From Novosphingobium sp. 9U (lineage in GTDB: Bacteria > Pseudomonadota > Alphaproteobacteria > Sphingomonadales > Sphingomonadaceae): a DNA stretch of 64,000 nucleotides. A model generated the notes under the pieces. That model worked only from the letters and a program-made list of their open reading frames with translations, did no database searches and was not told the origin of the DNA. Location of the stretch: contig NZ_LR732537.1 in assembly GCF_902506425.1 (NCBI RefSeq), forward strand, positions 21,983-85,982. The letters run 5' to 3'. The position numbers were made by a program, and so were the translations under genes. Of the stretch, positions 47,616-55,828 are shown in pieces (the stretch's first letter is position 1; each line of letters opens with the position of its first letter).

Positions 47616-48086
47616 TCACATTCCCTTGATGTGCTGCCACATGGGTTCAGGCATCCAGGTGTATTCAAGGTAGTGCCCGAACACCTTGCGCGCGTCGAGG
47701 TACAGGAATTTTAGGTCGTTCTCACCCGCGCCTGCGCGCTCCATGGCGATGGGGAACTTTTGGCTGTCCACGCGAGCGCGGAAGTCGGCCCAATCGTCGA
47801 TGCGGAAGCAGATGTGGTGGAAGCGCAAGGGGCCGCCGTTCGACAGGCAATTGGCATAGAGGCCCACTTCGTCGACTTCGTTCTCGATCAGCTCGTACTG
47901 AAGGTCGCCGATCCAGATGAAGCAGATGCGGCTCTTCTGGCGCTTGAGGCCCTGCGGGGTCATGACCTCCTGGTCGACCGGGATGATCATCGGGTCCTTG
48001 GTCAAGCCCCGCCCGCGGAACAGGTCGATCGCGGCCTCGAGATCGTCACAGACGTAGGCGTTCTGGTAGTGCAGGCCTTCGAGCAT
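47616..48086 (-). CDS. VOC family protein
   Basis: The 156-residue protein has two betaalphabetabetabeta units: QNAYVCDDLEAAIDLFRGRG and the later FHHICFRIDDWADFRARV, with LQYELIENEV and FGHYLEYTWMPE supplying the usual metal-ligand positions. It is glyoxalase- or dioxygenase-like with an unknown substrate. GAGGAG precedes the ATG. It lies next to the sulfotransferase in the same orientation, about 113 bases away, and may belong to the same pathway. Confidence 0.85.
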   Translation of the reverse strand: MLEGLHYQNAYVCDDLEAAIDLFRGRGLTKDPMIIPVDQEVMTPQGLKRQKSRICFIWIGDLQYELIENEVDEVGLYANCLSNGGPLRFHHICFRIDDWADFRARVDSQKFPIAMERAGAGENDLKFLYLDARKVFGHYLEYTWMPEPMWQHIKGM

Positions 48087-48132
48087 GGACCTCTCCTCGT
48101 CGTTTCGTATTCTTGATGCTCACTCCCCCATG

Positions 48133-48160
48133 CGTTCGTGTCGAGCGTAGTTGAGACACG
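48133..48160. repeat. Single copy of the 28-bp repeat arm found at 16740
   Basis: The block CGTTCGTGTCGAGCGTAG and its continuation match the arm at 16740-16767 with one mismatch (C to T). Here there is only one arm, between the VOC and sulfotransferase genes. Confidence 0.7.
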
Positions 48161-48199
48161 TACGCACGGGCCGGGGCTTACGTTTTAGAAGGAGTGGCC

Positions 48200-49363
48200 T
48201 CAGCCTTCGCGCGCGACGTCGTAGCGCGACAGGTAGCGCTCGAACAACGGATCGAGCTGCTCCTTGCTAAGACCATACTGCGCCAGCTTGTATTCGTGCT
48301 TGCCGAACTTGTCCTGCGCGTTGTCGGCCAGCCAGCCCGAGATGCCCTGCTCGGCCTCGGAGGTCCACTCGTCTCCCAGCGTCTTGTAGAGAGTCTTCAT
48401 GGTGCCGAGCGGATCGTCCAGCATCGCGTCGTAGTGGACGTCGATGATCTTGTCTTCGCCGTGCTTGTCACGGAAGTCCATGATCCGGTTGGCGTGCTCG
48501 GCGGCCTGCCAGGGATAGTCCTGCGCCAGCCACTCGGTGTCCGGCTTGCCCATGTGGCGCCTGTGCGACAGCGAGATGATCGAGCACAGCGAGCCGGTCG
48601 CGGCATAAGGATCGCGGTGGGTCCAGATCACACGCGCGTCGGGGTAGGCGGCGAAGAGGTACTCCAGGAACAGCGCGTGGCTGGGCTTCTTGAGGTTCCA
48701 CACGCCCGGCGCGTGGTGCTGCAGCACCTGAAGGAACTTCTTGTGATACGCGTACGAGCTGGTCATGTCGCACGAGAAGATGAAGTCCTTGTAGCCCGGA
48801 AGCCGGCCCTTGGACTCGATCATCAGCGTCTTGAAGTCACCCGCCATGATGAAGACGTCTTCGTTGGGATAGATCGCCGATGAGCGATAGTACTTCCCCA
48901 TCTCCGGCATGGCTTCGAGCATCTTGCGCTCCTGCTCGAGCCGGGCGAGCGCACGCGGGTCGGTGGTCAGCGTTTCGCTGGTGGCGGGCGGGACCGGATC
49001 GTCGATCTCCCACGTCAATGGCGATCGGCGTGCCGGGTCGGCGGCCAGCAGGTTCGACAGCAAGGTGGTGCCGGTGCGCGGCACGCCCATGACGAACACG
49101 GGACGCTCGATCTTGCGGCTCTCCAGCTCGGGGTTCTGGCGCAGGTAGTTCGCGATCTTCAGGCGTGTGGTGAGATAGAGCAGGCAGTCCTTCTCGATCG
49201 CCCCAACCCCGGTGTCGATGAACCAGCCTTTGTCGATGCCCGCGTTGACGTCATCCACCAGGACATCCAGGCCCTCGCGGTAGGTCTCGGCGTCGAACTG
49301 GTCGAGCCCGGTCGACTTCATGGCGCTTTCGACAAGCGCATCGGCGTTGAGGTGTTGGGCCAT
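48200..49363 (-). CDS. Sulfotransferase family protein
   Basis: The 387-residue protein has the 5'-phosphosulfate-binding loop PVFVMGVPRTGTTLLSNLL and the later 3'-phosphate region VIWTHRDPYAATGSLCS. It would transfer sulfate from PAPS to a hydroxyl group of a small molecule or glycan. AGGAG precedes the ATG. It sits before the AraC regulator and beside a sulfatase-like enzyme gene, and cysD (PAPS supply) is 14 kb away. The natural acceptor is unknown. Confidence 0.85.
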   Translation of the reverse strand: MAQHLNADALVESAMKSTGLDQFDAETYREGLDVLVDDVNAGIDKGWFIDTGVGAIEKDCLLYLTTRLKIANYLRQNPELESRKIERPVFVMGVPRTGTTLLSNLLAADPARRSPLTWEIDDPVPPATSETLTTDPRALARLEQERKMLEAMPEMGKYYRSSAIYPNEDVFIMAGDFKTLMIESKGRLPGYKDFIFSCDMTSSYAYHKKFLQVLQHHAPGVWNLKKPSHALFLEYLFAAYPDARVIWTHRDPYAATGSLCSIISLSHRRHMGKPDTEWLAQDYPWQAAEHANRIMDFRDKHGEDKIIDVHYDAMLDDPLGTMKTLYKTLGDEWTSEAEQGISGWLADNAQDKFGKHEYKLAQYGLSKEQLDPLFERYLSRYDVAREG

Positions 49364-49525
49364 CGTGGGCTGCTCCTATCCCTAAGGTTGCGGTCCGGGC
49401 CAAAGGCCGGCTTCTCACCCGCGAATTGACTGGGCTCGGCGCGGGAGAGCAACGCGCTTGCGTGTTGAGGATGGGACGCTGTGTCGAATGTGGGACGTTA
49501 CTTCTCTCCCCGGCCGGGAGAGGAT

Positions 49526-50446
49526 TCAGCTGACCGCGCGCCCTTGTCGTTGGCGAAAGGTACTGGGGCTTGCTCCCACCGCACGGCGGAAGGCGAAAGT
49601 GAAGCTGGACGGTGAAGCGAAGCCCATGGCGAAGGCGATGCTCTTCACGCTTTCGCCCGCCATCAACAGGCGCTTGGCGCTCTCCATGCGGCGCTGCTCG
49701 ATGTAGTCGCCGATCGAGCAGGCGCGGCTGACGCGAAAGCCTCGGGTGAGTTGCCGGACTGACAGGTTGCACAAGGCCGCGAGTTCCTGGAGCGTGGGAG
49801 CGCGGCCGTCATGGCCCGAATGCTCGTCGGAGAGGCGCTCGTCGATCAGCCGCAGCCGCCAGCCGGAAAGGCCCCCGGTGATGGGGCGTTCGGCCGCTTC
49901 CAGGCAGTGGCGGGCCAGTTCCAGCGCCAGTTCTCCCGCCAGGAACTCGAGCATGCGCTCCCATCCAAGACCCGGGTGTCGCACCTCCTCGGTCACGCGG
50001 AACAGGATCGCCCGGATACGCGCGCTGCCGATGTCGAGCGTGGTGGCAAGGTGCTGGTCGTCCCACTCCAGTACCTGACCCGCCAGCCCATGCACCAGGT
50101 CGGGATCGAGGTGGCAGATGAGCGAGGCCTGCCGCCCGCTGCCGCCTTTCACGAACAGCGACTCGCCGGGCGGCAGCAGGAAGATATCGCCCAGCCGCTC
50201 CAGCCGATGCGGTCCCCACCGCTTGGCATAGCCGCCGCGGCTGGAAAGCGGCCGGGGCGTCAGGCACATGTTGAGATGATAGCGATCCTCGATCGCGTGC
50301 ATCGTCGAGGTTGGCTGGGGTATGTCGAACCGGACGATCTGCGCCATCAGCGAAGGCACGCCGAGTTCGGCATCCACCACCACGGTGGCGTTGCTCTCGG
50401 CTGCCGCGACCGGGTTCGTCTGTTCCACCATTGTGTCCGCGACCAT
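49526..50446 (-). CDS. AraC family transcriptional regulator
   Basis: The 306-residue protein ends in two helix-turn-helix motifs: TLQELAALCNLSVRQLTRGF and SIAFAMGFASPSSFTFAFRR. The N-terminal part resembles a cupin-like sensor domain. The open frame extends 28 codons upstream to 50530, but those codons are atypical; I prefer ATG at 50446. It is divergent from the SDR/ADH/metallo-hydrolase operon and is its most likely activator. Confidence 0.85.
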   Translation of the reverse strand: MVADTMVEQTNPVAAAESNATVVVDAELGVPSLMAQIVRFDIPQPTSTMHAIEDRYHLNMCLTPRPLSSRGGYAKRWGPHRLERLGDIFLLPPGESLFVKGGSGRQASLICHLDPDLVHGLAGQVLEWDDQHLATTLDIGSARIRAILFRVTEEVRHPGLGWERMLEFLAGELALELARHCLEAAERPITGGLSGWRLRLIDERLSDEHSGHDGRAPTLQELAALCNLSVRQLTRGFRVSRACSIGDYIEQRRMESAKRLLMAGESVKSIAFAMGFASPSSFTFAFRRAVGASPSTFRQRQGRAVS

Positions 50447-50563
50447 ACACTCCGTCCCGATCTCTACGAGCGGCAGGCTTGCCGGGCAAGCGTCCTCCGC
50501 GCGAAATCCGCGCCAACGAAGCACGCTCATACGCGTGCACTCACGGGACTGGAGGAGAGCACC

Positions 50564-51355
50564 ATGGCGTCAGGCCTTTTCGACTGCACAGGCAAAGTCA
50601 CGGTCGTCACCGGCGGCAATGGCGGCATCGGCCTGGGCTTCGCGATGGGCGTCGCCAAGATGGGCGGCGACATCGCGATCTGGGCCCGCAATGCCGAGAA
50701 GAGCGCCGCGGCCAAGGCCGAACTGGAAGCCGCGGGTGCGGGCAAGGTGATCGCCTACCAGGTCGACGTCTCGGAAGAGCAGAACATCGTCGAAGGCTTC
50801 GAGACGGTCATGGCAGACTTCGGCCGGGTCGACTGCGTGTTCGCCAATTCGGGCGCCAGCCCGCGGTACAATTCGGTCTTCGAGATGCCGACCGAGCATT
50901 GGTACGAATTCCAGAAGACGGCACTGCACGGCGCCTTCTTCACCCTGCGGGAAGCAGCGCGCCACATGAAGGCACGCGTCGAGGCGGGAGACGAGAGCGG
51001 TGGCAGCCTGGTCGCCTGCGGCTCGCTCTCGCTGTTCCAGGGCCTGCCGGGCAAGATGGAGTACGCCAGTTCGAAAGCCGCGATCGCTGCGGCCGTGCGT
51101 TGCCTGGCGATCGAGCTGGCACCGCTCGGAATCCGCGCCAACGTGGTCGCACCCGGGCTGATCATCACGCCGATGATGGGCGCGGGCGAGCAGGCCAAGC
51201 AGGTCGAAGCATACTTCGCGCCGACCATCCCGATGAAGCGCACCGGATTTCCGGCCGACTTCGAGGGTATCGGCGCTTACCTGTGCTCGGACGCGTCGTC
51301 GTTCATGACGGGCGAGACGATCACTATCGATGGCGGGTACATGGTGCGGCCGTAA
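50564..51355 (+). CDS. Short-chain dehydrogenase/reductase
   Basis: The 263-residue protein has VTVVTGGNGGIGLGFAMGV, CVFANSGASP in place of NNAG, the catalytic YASSKAAIAAAV and the C-terminal TGETITIDGGYMV of classical SDRs. GGAGGAGAG precedes the ATG. It opens a three-gene operon with a zinc-type dehydrogenase and a metallo-hydrolase; together they could oxidise and cleave an alicyclic or steroid-like alcohol. The substrate is unknown. Confidence 0.9.
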   Translation: MASGLFDCTGKVTVVTGGNGGIGLGFAMGVAKMGGDIAIWARNAEKSAAAKAELEAAGAGKVIAYQVDVSEEQNIVEGFETVMADFGRVDCVFANSGASPRYNSVFEMPTEHWYEFQKTALHGAFFTLREAARHMKARVEAGDESGGSLVACGSLSLFQGLPGKMEYASSKAAIAAAVRCLAIELAPLGIRANVVAPGLIITPMMGAGEQAKQVEAYFAPTIPMKRTGFPADFEGIGAYLCSDASSFMTGETITIDGGYMVRP

Positions 51356-51407
51356 TCGCTGCGCTCGCACCGACGACAAGATAACGCGGGCTTTGGGAGA
51401 CAAGAAC

Positions 51408-52415
51408 ATGGAACTGCTGAAGATCCACGGTGCCGGCGACGTGCGCGTCGACGAGTACGAGCGTCTCACCGCCGGTCCCAAGGACGTGGTGGTCAAGATG
51501 AAGTCGGTCGGCATCTGCGGCTCCGACCTGTCGTACATCAAGATGGGCGGCATCCCGCCGGGCGTGGAAACCGCGCTCGGCCATGAGGGCGCCGGGGACG
51601 TGATCGAAGTCGGCAGTGAGGTCCACGGCATCACAGTCGGAACGCCGGTGATCGTCAACCCGATGATGACGCCCAGCAACATCGGCTCGGGCGGCCCGGA
51701 AGGTGCGTTCACCCAGGAACTGCTGGTTCGCGAGGCGCGGCTGGGCGACTCGATCCTGCCGATCCCCGAAGGCATCTCCTACGACGTGGCGGCGATGTGC
51801 GAGCCGTTGGCGGTCGCCATGCACGGCGTCAATCGCGCCAACGTGAAACCGGGCGACAAGGTCGTGGTGTTCGGCTGCGGCCCGATCGGGCTCGGCATGC
51901 TGCTGTGGCTGGTCGATCGCGGAGTGACCGACGTGGTCGCCTTCGATCTGGCCGAGGAGCGGCTGGAACGTGCCCGCGCCCTTGGCGTTCAGGCGGCCCT
52001 GAACCCGGCGCAAGTCGATGTGCGGGCCGAGCTTGCGCGGCTGCACGGCGAAGTGCCGAGCTATGGGCGGGTCGGCGTTGGCACCGACGCTTACATCGAT
52101 GCCGCGGGTGCGCCCTCGATCCTCACTGACGTGATCATGATGGCGAAGCTCCATGCCAAGCTGGTCATCACTGCGGCCTACATGAAGCCGATCGAGTTCC
52201 CGGTCGGCCGCATGCTGACCAGCGAGATGACGATCACCACCGCCGTCGGCTACCCCACGGAGATGCCCGAGGTGATCGCTGCCATGCCGCGCCTGCAGGA
52301 CAAGATCGCGGCGATGATCAGCCACAAGCTGCCGTTCCGCAACGTGCTCGAAGGCCTGGAGATCGCGGCGACCCCGCAGTCGGCCAAGGTCATGATCGGC
52401 TTCGAGGAGGAATGA
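51408..52415 (+). CDS. Alcohol dehydrogenase, MDR family
   Basis: The 335-residue protein has VGICGSDLSYIKMGG and ALGHEGAGDVIEVG (catalytic zinc region), a glutamate-containing CEPLAVAMHGVNRA and the NAD fold VVFGCGPIGLGMLLWL. The structural-zinc cysteine loop is absent (GSGGPEGAF stands there). GGGAGA precedes the ATG. It follows the SDR gene by 52 bases and is followed at once by the metallo-hydrolase gene. Confidence 0.87.
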   Translation: MELLKIHGAGDVRVDEYERLTAGPKDVVVKMKSVGICGSDLSYIKMGGIPPGVETALGHEGAGDVIEVGSEVHGITVGTPVIVNPMMTPSNIGSGGPEGAFTQELLVREARLGDSILPIPEGISYDVAAMCEPLAVAMHGVNRANVKPGDKVVVFGCGPIGLGMLLWLVDRGVTDVVAFDLAEERLERARALGVQAALNPAQVDVRAELARLHGEVPSYGRVGVGTDAYIDAAGAPSILTDVIMMAKLHAKLVITAAYMKPIEFPVGRMLTSEMTITTAVGYPTEMPEVIAAMPRLQDKIAAMISHKLPFRNVLEGLEIAATPQSAKVMIGFEEE

Positions 52416-52417
52416 CC

Positions 52418-53674
52418 ATGAGCGAGACCGCCACCGCGTCCGGCGACGCGCCCAAGCTCGCCAATCTCGTCCGGTCGGGCGACGCGCAGGCTGAGGCGAT
52501 CGCGATCACGCCGTTCGTGTTCCAGGCTAACGACATCTCCAATGCCTATCTGGTCACCACGTCGGCGGGCGACGTGATGATCAACACCGGCTTCATGGAC
52601 AATGTCGAGCGCAACAAGGCGCTGCTGCAGCCCCACCGCACCGGGCCGCTCGCCTTCATCGTGCTCACGCAGAGCCATGCCGACCACTTCGGCGGCGTGC
52701 CCGAGTTCCTGGAAGAGGGTACCCAGGTGATCGGCGGCCCCGGCTTCGTCGAGGCCAATGCCGACATGATGGGGATGCAGAGCTACTTCGGCCCGCGCAG
52801 CGGAAAGCTCTGGGGTTCGACCCTGAAGCGCGGTGGCACGCCCAAGGCCCCGCCGATGATCACGCCCGACATTCTCGTCGATCGCAAGCTTACGCTGGAG
52901 CTGGGCGAACGGACCTTCGAGATCATCCATACGCCCGAAGGCGAGACGGTGGACGGGCTGACGGTCTGGCTCCCGCGCGAGAGGATCGCCTTCACCGGCA
53001 ACTTGTTCGGGCCGGTGTGGCTCTCGATGCCGTTCCTGTGCACGCTGCGCGGCGACAAGCCGCGCTCGGTGCGCCAGTACCTGAAGTCGCTGGAGAAAGT
53101 CCGCGATCTCGGCGCCGAGATCGTGGTGACCGGCCATGGCGATGCCATCTACGGCGCCGACAAGATCCGCGCCGACCTCGACCGGATGCATGCCGCCGTC
53201 AGCTACGTGCGCGATTACACGATCGAGGGCATGAAGGCGGGCAAGGACGTGCACCAGCTGATGCGCGAGTTCGCCTGGCCCGAAGGCGTGGCGATCGGTG
53301 AATTCCACGGCAAGGCGAGCTGGGCGGTCAAGACCATCTGGGAGGAATACTCCGGCTGGTTCCACTACGAAGACGGGACCACCGAGCTCTATGGCGTGCC
53401 GCGCTCGAGCGTGGATGCAGACCTGGTCGAGCTCGCCGGCGGCGCGGACAAGCTGGCGCAGCGCGCGCAAGCCAAGCTCGATGGCGGTCAGCCGCTCGAG
53501 GCCCTGCACCTGGTTGCCATCGCGCTGGGCGCGGAGCCCGGCAACCAGGCATCGCTGCGGGTGAAGAAAACCGCGAGCGAAGCGCTGCTGGCAGCATCGG
53601 GCGGAAGCAACTTGTCCGAGACGATGTGGCTGCGTTCCGAGATCGCCGAAGTGGAGGCGAAGCTCGCCGGTTGA
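52418..53674 (+). CDS. Metallo-beta-lactamase-fold hydrolase, alkylsulfatase-like, with altered metal ligands
   Basis: The 418-residue protein has the MBL core and, after it, a helical region (SVRQYLKSLEKVRDLGAE, GEFHGKASWAVKTIWEEYSG) like the dimerisation domain of SdsA1-type alkylsulfatases. The zinc motif HxHxDH reads QSHADH (Gln85, His87, Asp89, His90), so the first His is Gln. A later FTGNLFG has Asn where Asp is usual. Activity may be unusual or lost. ATG at 52418 fits AGGAGG; ATG at 52412 is too close to it. It closes the SDR/ADH operon. Confidence 0.85.
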   Translation: MSETATASGDAPKLANLVRSGDAQAEAIAITPFVFQANDISNAYLVTTSAGDVMINTGFMDNVERNKALLQPHRTGPLAFIVLTQSHADHFGGVPEFLEEGTQVIGGPGFVEANADMMGMQSYFGPRSGKLWGSTLKRGGTPKAPPMITPDILVDRKLTLELGERTFEIIHTPEGETVDGLTVWLPRERIAFTGNLFGPVWLSMPFLCTLRGDKPRSVRQYLKSLEKVRDLGAEIVVTGHGDAIYGADKIRADLDRMHAAVSYVRDYTIEGMKAGKDVHQLMREFAWPEGVAIGEFHGKASWAVKTIWEEYSGWFHYEDGTTELYGVPRSSVDADLVELAGGADKLAQRAQAKLDGGQPLEALHLVAIALGAEPGNQASLRVKKTASEALLAASGGSNLSETMWLRSEIAEVEAKLAG

Positions 53675-53766
53675 GCGGCGGGCTGCTCGGGGCGCACGAA
53701 ATTGCGGTCTGAGTCCAGAACCGTGGCAGGCTTCGGGTGTTGCGCTTTGCAACGCCAGGAGTCCGC

Positions 53767-53865
53767 ATGTTCTTTCTGTTTTCCAATAAGCTGGGCTGCC
53801 TGGGATCGGCGGCGATCTCCATCGGCCTGAGCCTGGTGTTGCTCTATCTGCTGGGCTGGTTGTGA
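53767..53865 (+). CDS. 32-residue hydrophobic peptide coupled to the M48 protease
   Basis: A 33-codon frame starts at an ATG with AGGAG five bases upstream. The product begins MFFLFSNKLGCLGSAA and has one hydrophobic helix (ISIGLSLVLLYLLGWL), so it should span the inner membrane once. Its TGA overlaps the GTG start of the next gene (GTGA), a layout of translational coupling. The function is unknown; it could act with, or help make, the protease lipoprotein. Confidence 0.7.
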   Translation: MFFLFSNKLGCLGSAAISIGLSLVLLYLLGWL

Positions 53866-55313
53866 AGGCACGCATCCGCACGCTGGCGCTTGCGTTGCCG
53901 CTGTGCCTGGCATCCTGCTCGGGCGAGCCGACCGGCGATCCGGCAGCCGCGATCAGCGACGAGGACCGGGCATACGGCGCTCAGCAGCACCCTCAGTTGC
54001 TGGCGGAGTTCGGAGGCGCTTACCCGGGCGGACAGGCCGGCTACCTGAAGGCGGTCGGCGAGCGCGTCGCCACGGCCGCGGGGCTGGACGGGCAGTGCAC
54101 GTTCACGATGGTCAACAGCGACGTCGTCAACGCCTTTGCCGTGCCGGGCTGCTACATCTACGTGACGCGCGGGCTGTTCGCCGTGGTCACCAGCGAGGCC
54201 GAACTCGCATCGGTGCTGGGCCATGAGGTCGGCCATGTCGTCGCCCAGCACTCGCAGCGGCAGGAGCGGCGTTCGGTGTGGCGGACCTTGGGGGTCATCG
54301 CCGTCAGCCTCACCGGCTCGGACCGCCTGACCCGGCTCGCCAGCCAGGCCGCGCAATACTTCGGTCTGCGCTACTCGCGCACGCAGGAGTACCAGGCCGA
54401 CGACCTTGGCGTCGGCTATCTGGAGAAGGCGGGCTACGACGTCTACGCCGCAGCGGAGATGCTGGCCGATCTGCAGCGGCAAGAGGCGTTCGTGCAGGCG
54501 ACCGGCGCACGCGATGCTGCGCGCAGCATTCCGGAATGGGCGCTCAGCCACCCACTGACTCAGAACCGCATCGAGCGGGCGCGCAAGCGGGCCGAAGCTA
54601 CCGGGCTGCAGGACGATGCCTTGCCGGAGAACGCCGCCGCTTACTACGCCCGTGTCGACGGCCTGCTCTACGGCGACGATCCGCAGCAGGGCTTCGTGAT
54701 TGACCGCCGTTTTGCGCATCCTGTGATGCGCATTACCTTCGAGGCGCCTCCGGGCTTCTCGCTCACCAACAGCCCGCAGGCGGTGGGATTGAATGGACCG
54801 GACGGGGTGCGCGGCGAGTTCGGCGGTGGACCCATGCCGGCCGGCGGACTGCCGCGCTATGCCGAGGCGCTGGTCGCGCAAGTGGTCGGCGACGCGCCGG
54901 CGCAAGTGCGCAGCTCACAAGCGGCGGAGATCAACGGCTTGCCCGCGGTGATCGTGCAAGTGGCCTTGCAGGTGCGGCAAGGCACAGTGCCGCTGGCGAT
55001 CGCCGCCTACGATGGCGGCGGCGGAGAGGCGTACCACTTCATCATGATCTCGCCTCCGTCCGATGCACATGCCGCGGCACTGGCGGCACTGTTCGGCTCG
55101 TTCCGCAGGCTATCGCCACAGGAGGCCGCGTCGCTGCGGCCGCGGGTCATCCGGACGGTCCGGGCGCGCGCCGGAGATACGGCCGACGCCTTGAGCCGGC
55201 AAACCGTCGACCGCAATCCGCGCGCCTTGTTCGCGCTGCTGAACGGGGATGCGAAGGGAGCGCTCGCGCCTGGCGCGATGGTGAAGATCGTGACTTACGC
55301 GGGAGTGCGTTGA
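53862..55313 (+). CDS. M48 family metalloprotease lipoprotein
   Basis: The 483-residue protein has a lipoprotein signal with lipobox LASC (Cys19), the zinc motif HEVGH at 121-125 with the downstream Glu in EYQADDLG, and a C-terminal region ending in a LysM-like stretch (RARAGDTADALSRQ). It resembles BepA/LoiP-type outer-envelope quality-control proteases. The GTG start is set by overlap with the preceding peptide gene. Periplasmic side of the outer membrane is the likely location. Confidence 0.92.
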   Translation: MKARIRTLALALPLCLASCSGEPTGDPAAAISDEDRAYGAQQHPQLLAEFGGAYPGGQAGYLKAVGERVATAAGLDGQCTFTMVNSDVVNAFAVPGCYIYVTRGLFAVVTSEAELASVLGHEVGHVVAQHSQRQERRSVWRTLGVIAVSLTGSDRLTRLASQAAQYFGLRYSRTQEYQADDLGVGYLEKAGYDVYAAAEMLADLQRQEAFVQATGARDAARSIPEWALSHPLTQNRIERARKRAEATGLQDDALPENAAAYYARVDGLLYGDDPQQGFVIDRRFAHPVMRITFEAPPGFSLTNSPQAVGLNGPDGVRGEFGGGPMPAGGLPRYAEALVAQVVGDAPAQVRSSQAAEINGLPAVIVQVALQVRQGTVPLAIAAYDGGGGEAYHFIMISPPSDAHAAALAALFGSFRRLSPQEAASLRPRVIRTVRARAGDTADALSRQTVDRNPRALFALLNGDAKGALAPGAMVKIVTYAGVR

Positions 55314-55391
55314 TCTCGGCTTTGTGGGGTGAGGCGAGCGCTTCTGGTGCCGGACGCACCTTTGTCGAAGCCCGCCCGTCGTCCGCTGTCC

Positions 55392-55694
55392 TCAGCCGGC
55401 ATCATCCTCTGGAGCAGCCTCATCGCCGCCCGGAAGATGCTCTGCCAATTGCCGGATGCCGTCGCCGTTGAACGAGGTGTGGCTCGCACCGTCGATGATG
55501 ACGGGATGTTCCATCGTGAGCACTGCCGCGTCCTGATGCGCGGCATCCAGGCTGAGCCAGGCGCGCACTGCGCCTTCGAGGCTGGTGACTTCCGCCACGT
55601 CTTCCTCGCCGCGGGGCACGTTCTCCAGCGCCACGCTCATGCGCCAGTCGATGGCCGGCGAGGTGGTGTTCCTATCCCAGGTGGCTTCGGTCAT
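55392..55694 (-). CDS. Hypothetical 100-residue acidic protein
   Basis: The frame starts at an ATG with AAGGAG about seven bases upstream. The protein is acidic with no signal or membrane segment. Its middle reads WLSLDAAHQDAAVLTMEHPV and IIDGASHTSFNGDGIRQLAEHL. I do not recognise the family. It is divergent from the selO gene and convergent with the M48 gene. Confidence 0.65.
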   Translation of the reverse strand: MTEATWDRNTTSPAIDWRMSVALENVPRGEEDVAEVTSLEGAVRAWLSLDAAHQDAAVLTMEHPVIIDGASHTSFNGDGIRQLAEHLPGGDEAAPEDDAG

Positions 55695-55828
55695 GCGCGT
55701 GCTCCTTCGCTTCATCGGCTGTTCGTGTCTGTAACGCGGCGCGAGCGATTAGGTCACGCGAGGCAGGCGCAAGCCTTGCGCACGAACGAGCCCCGCCTAC
55801 TTGGGTTGCAACCTTGAAGGGAATTGCA

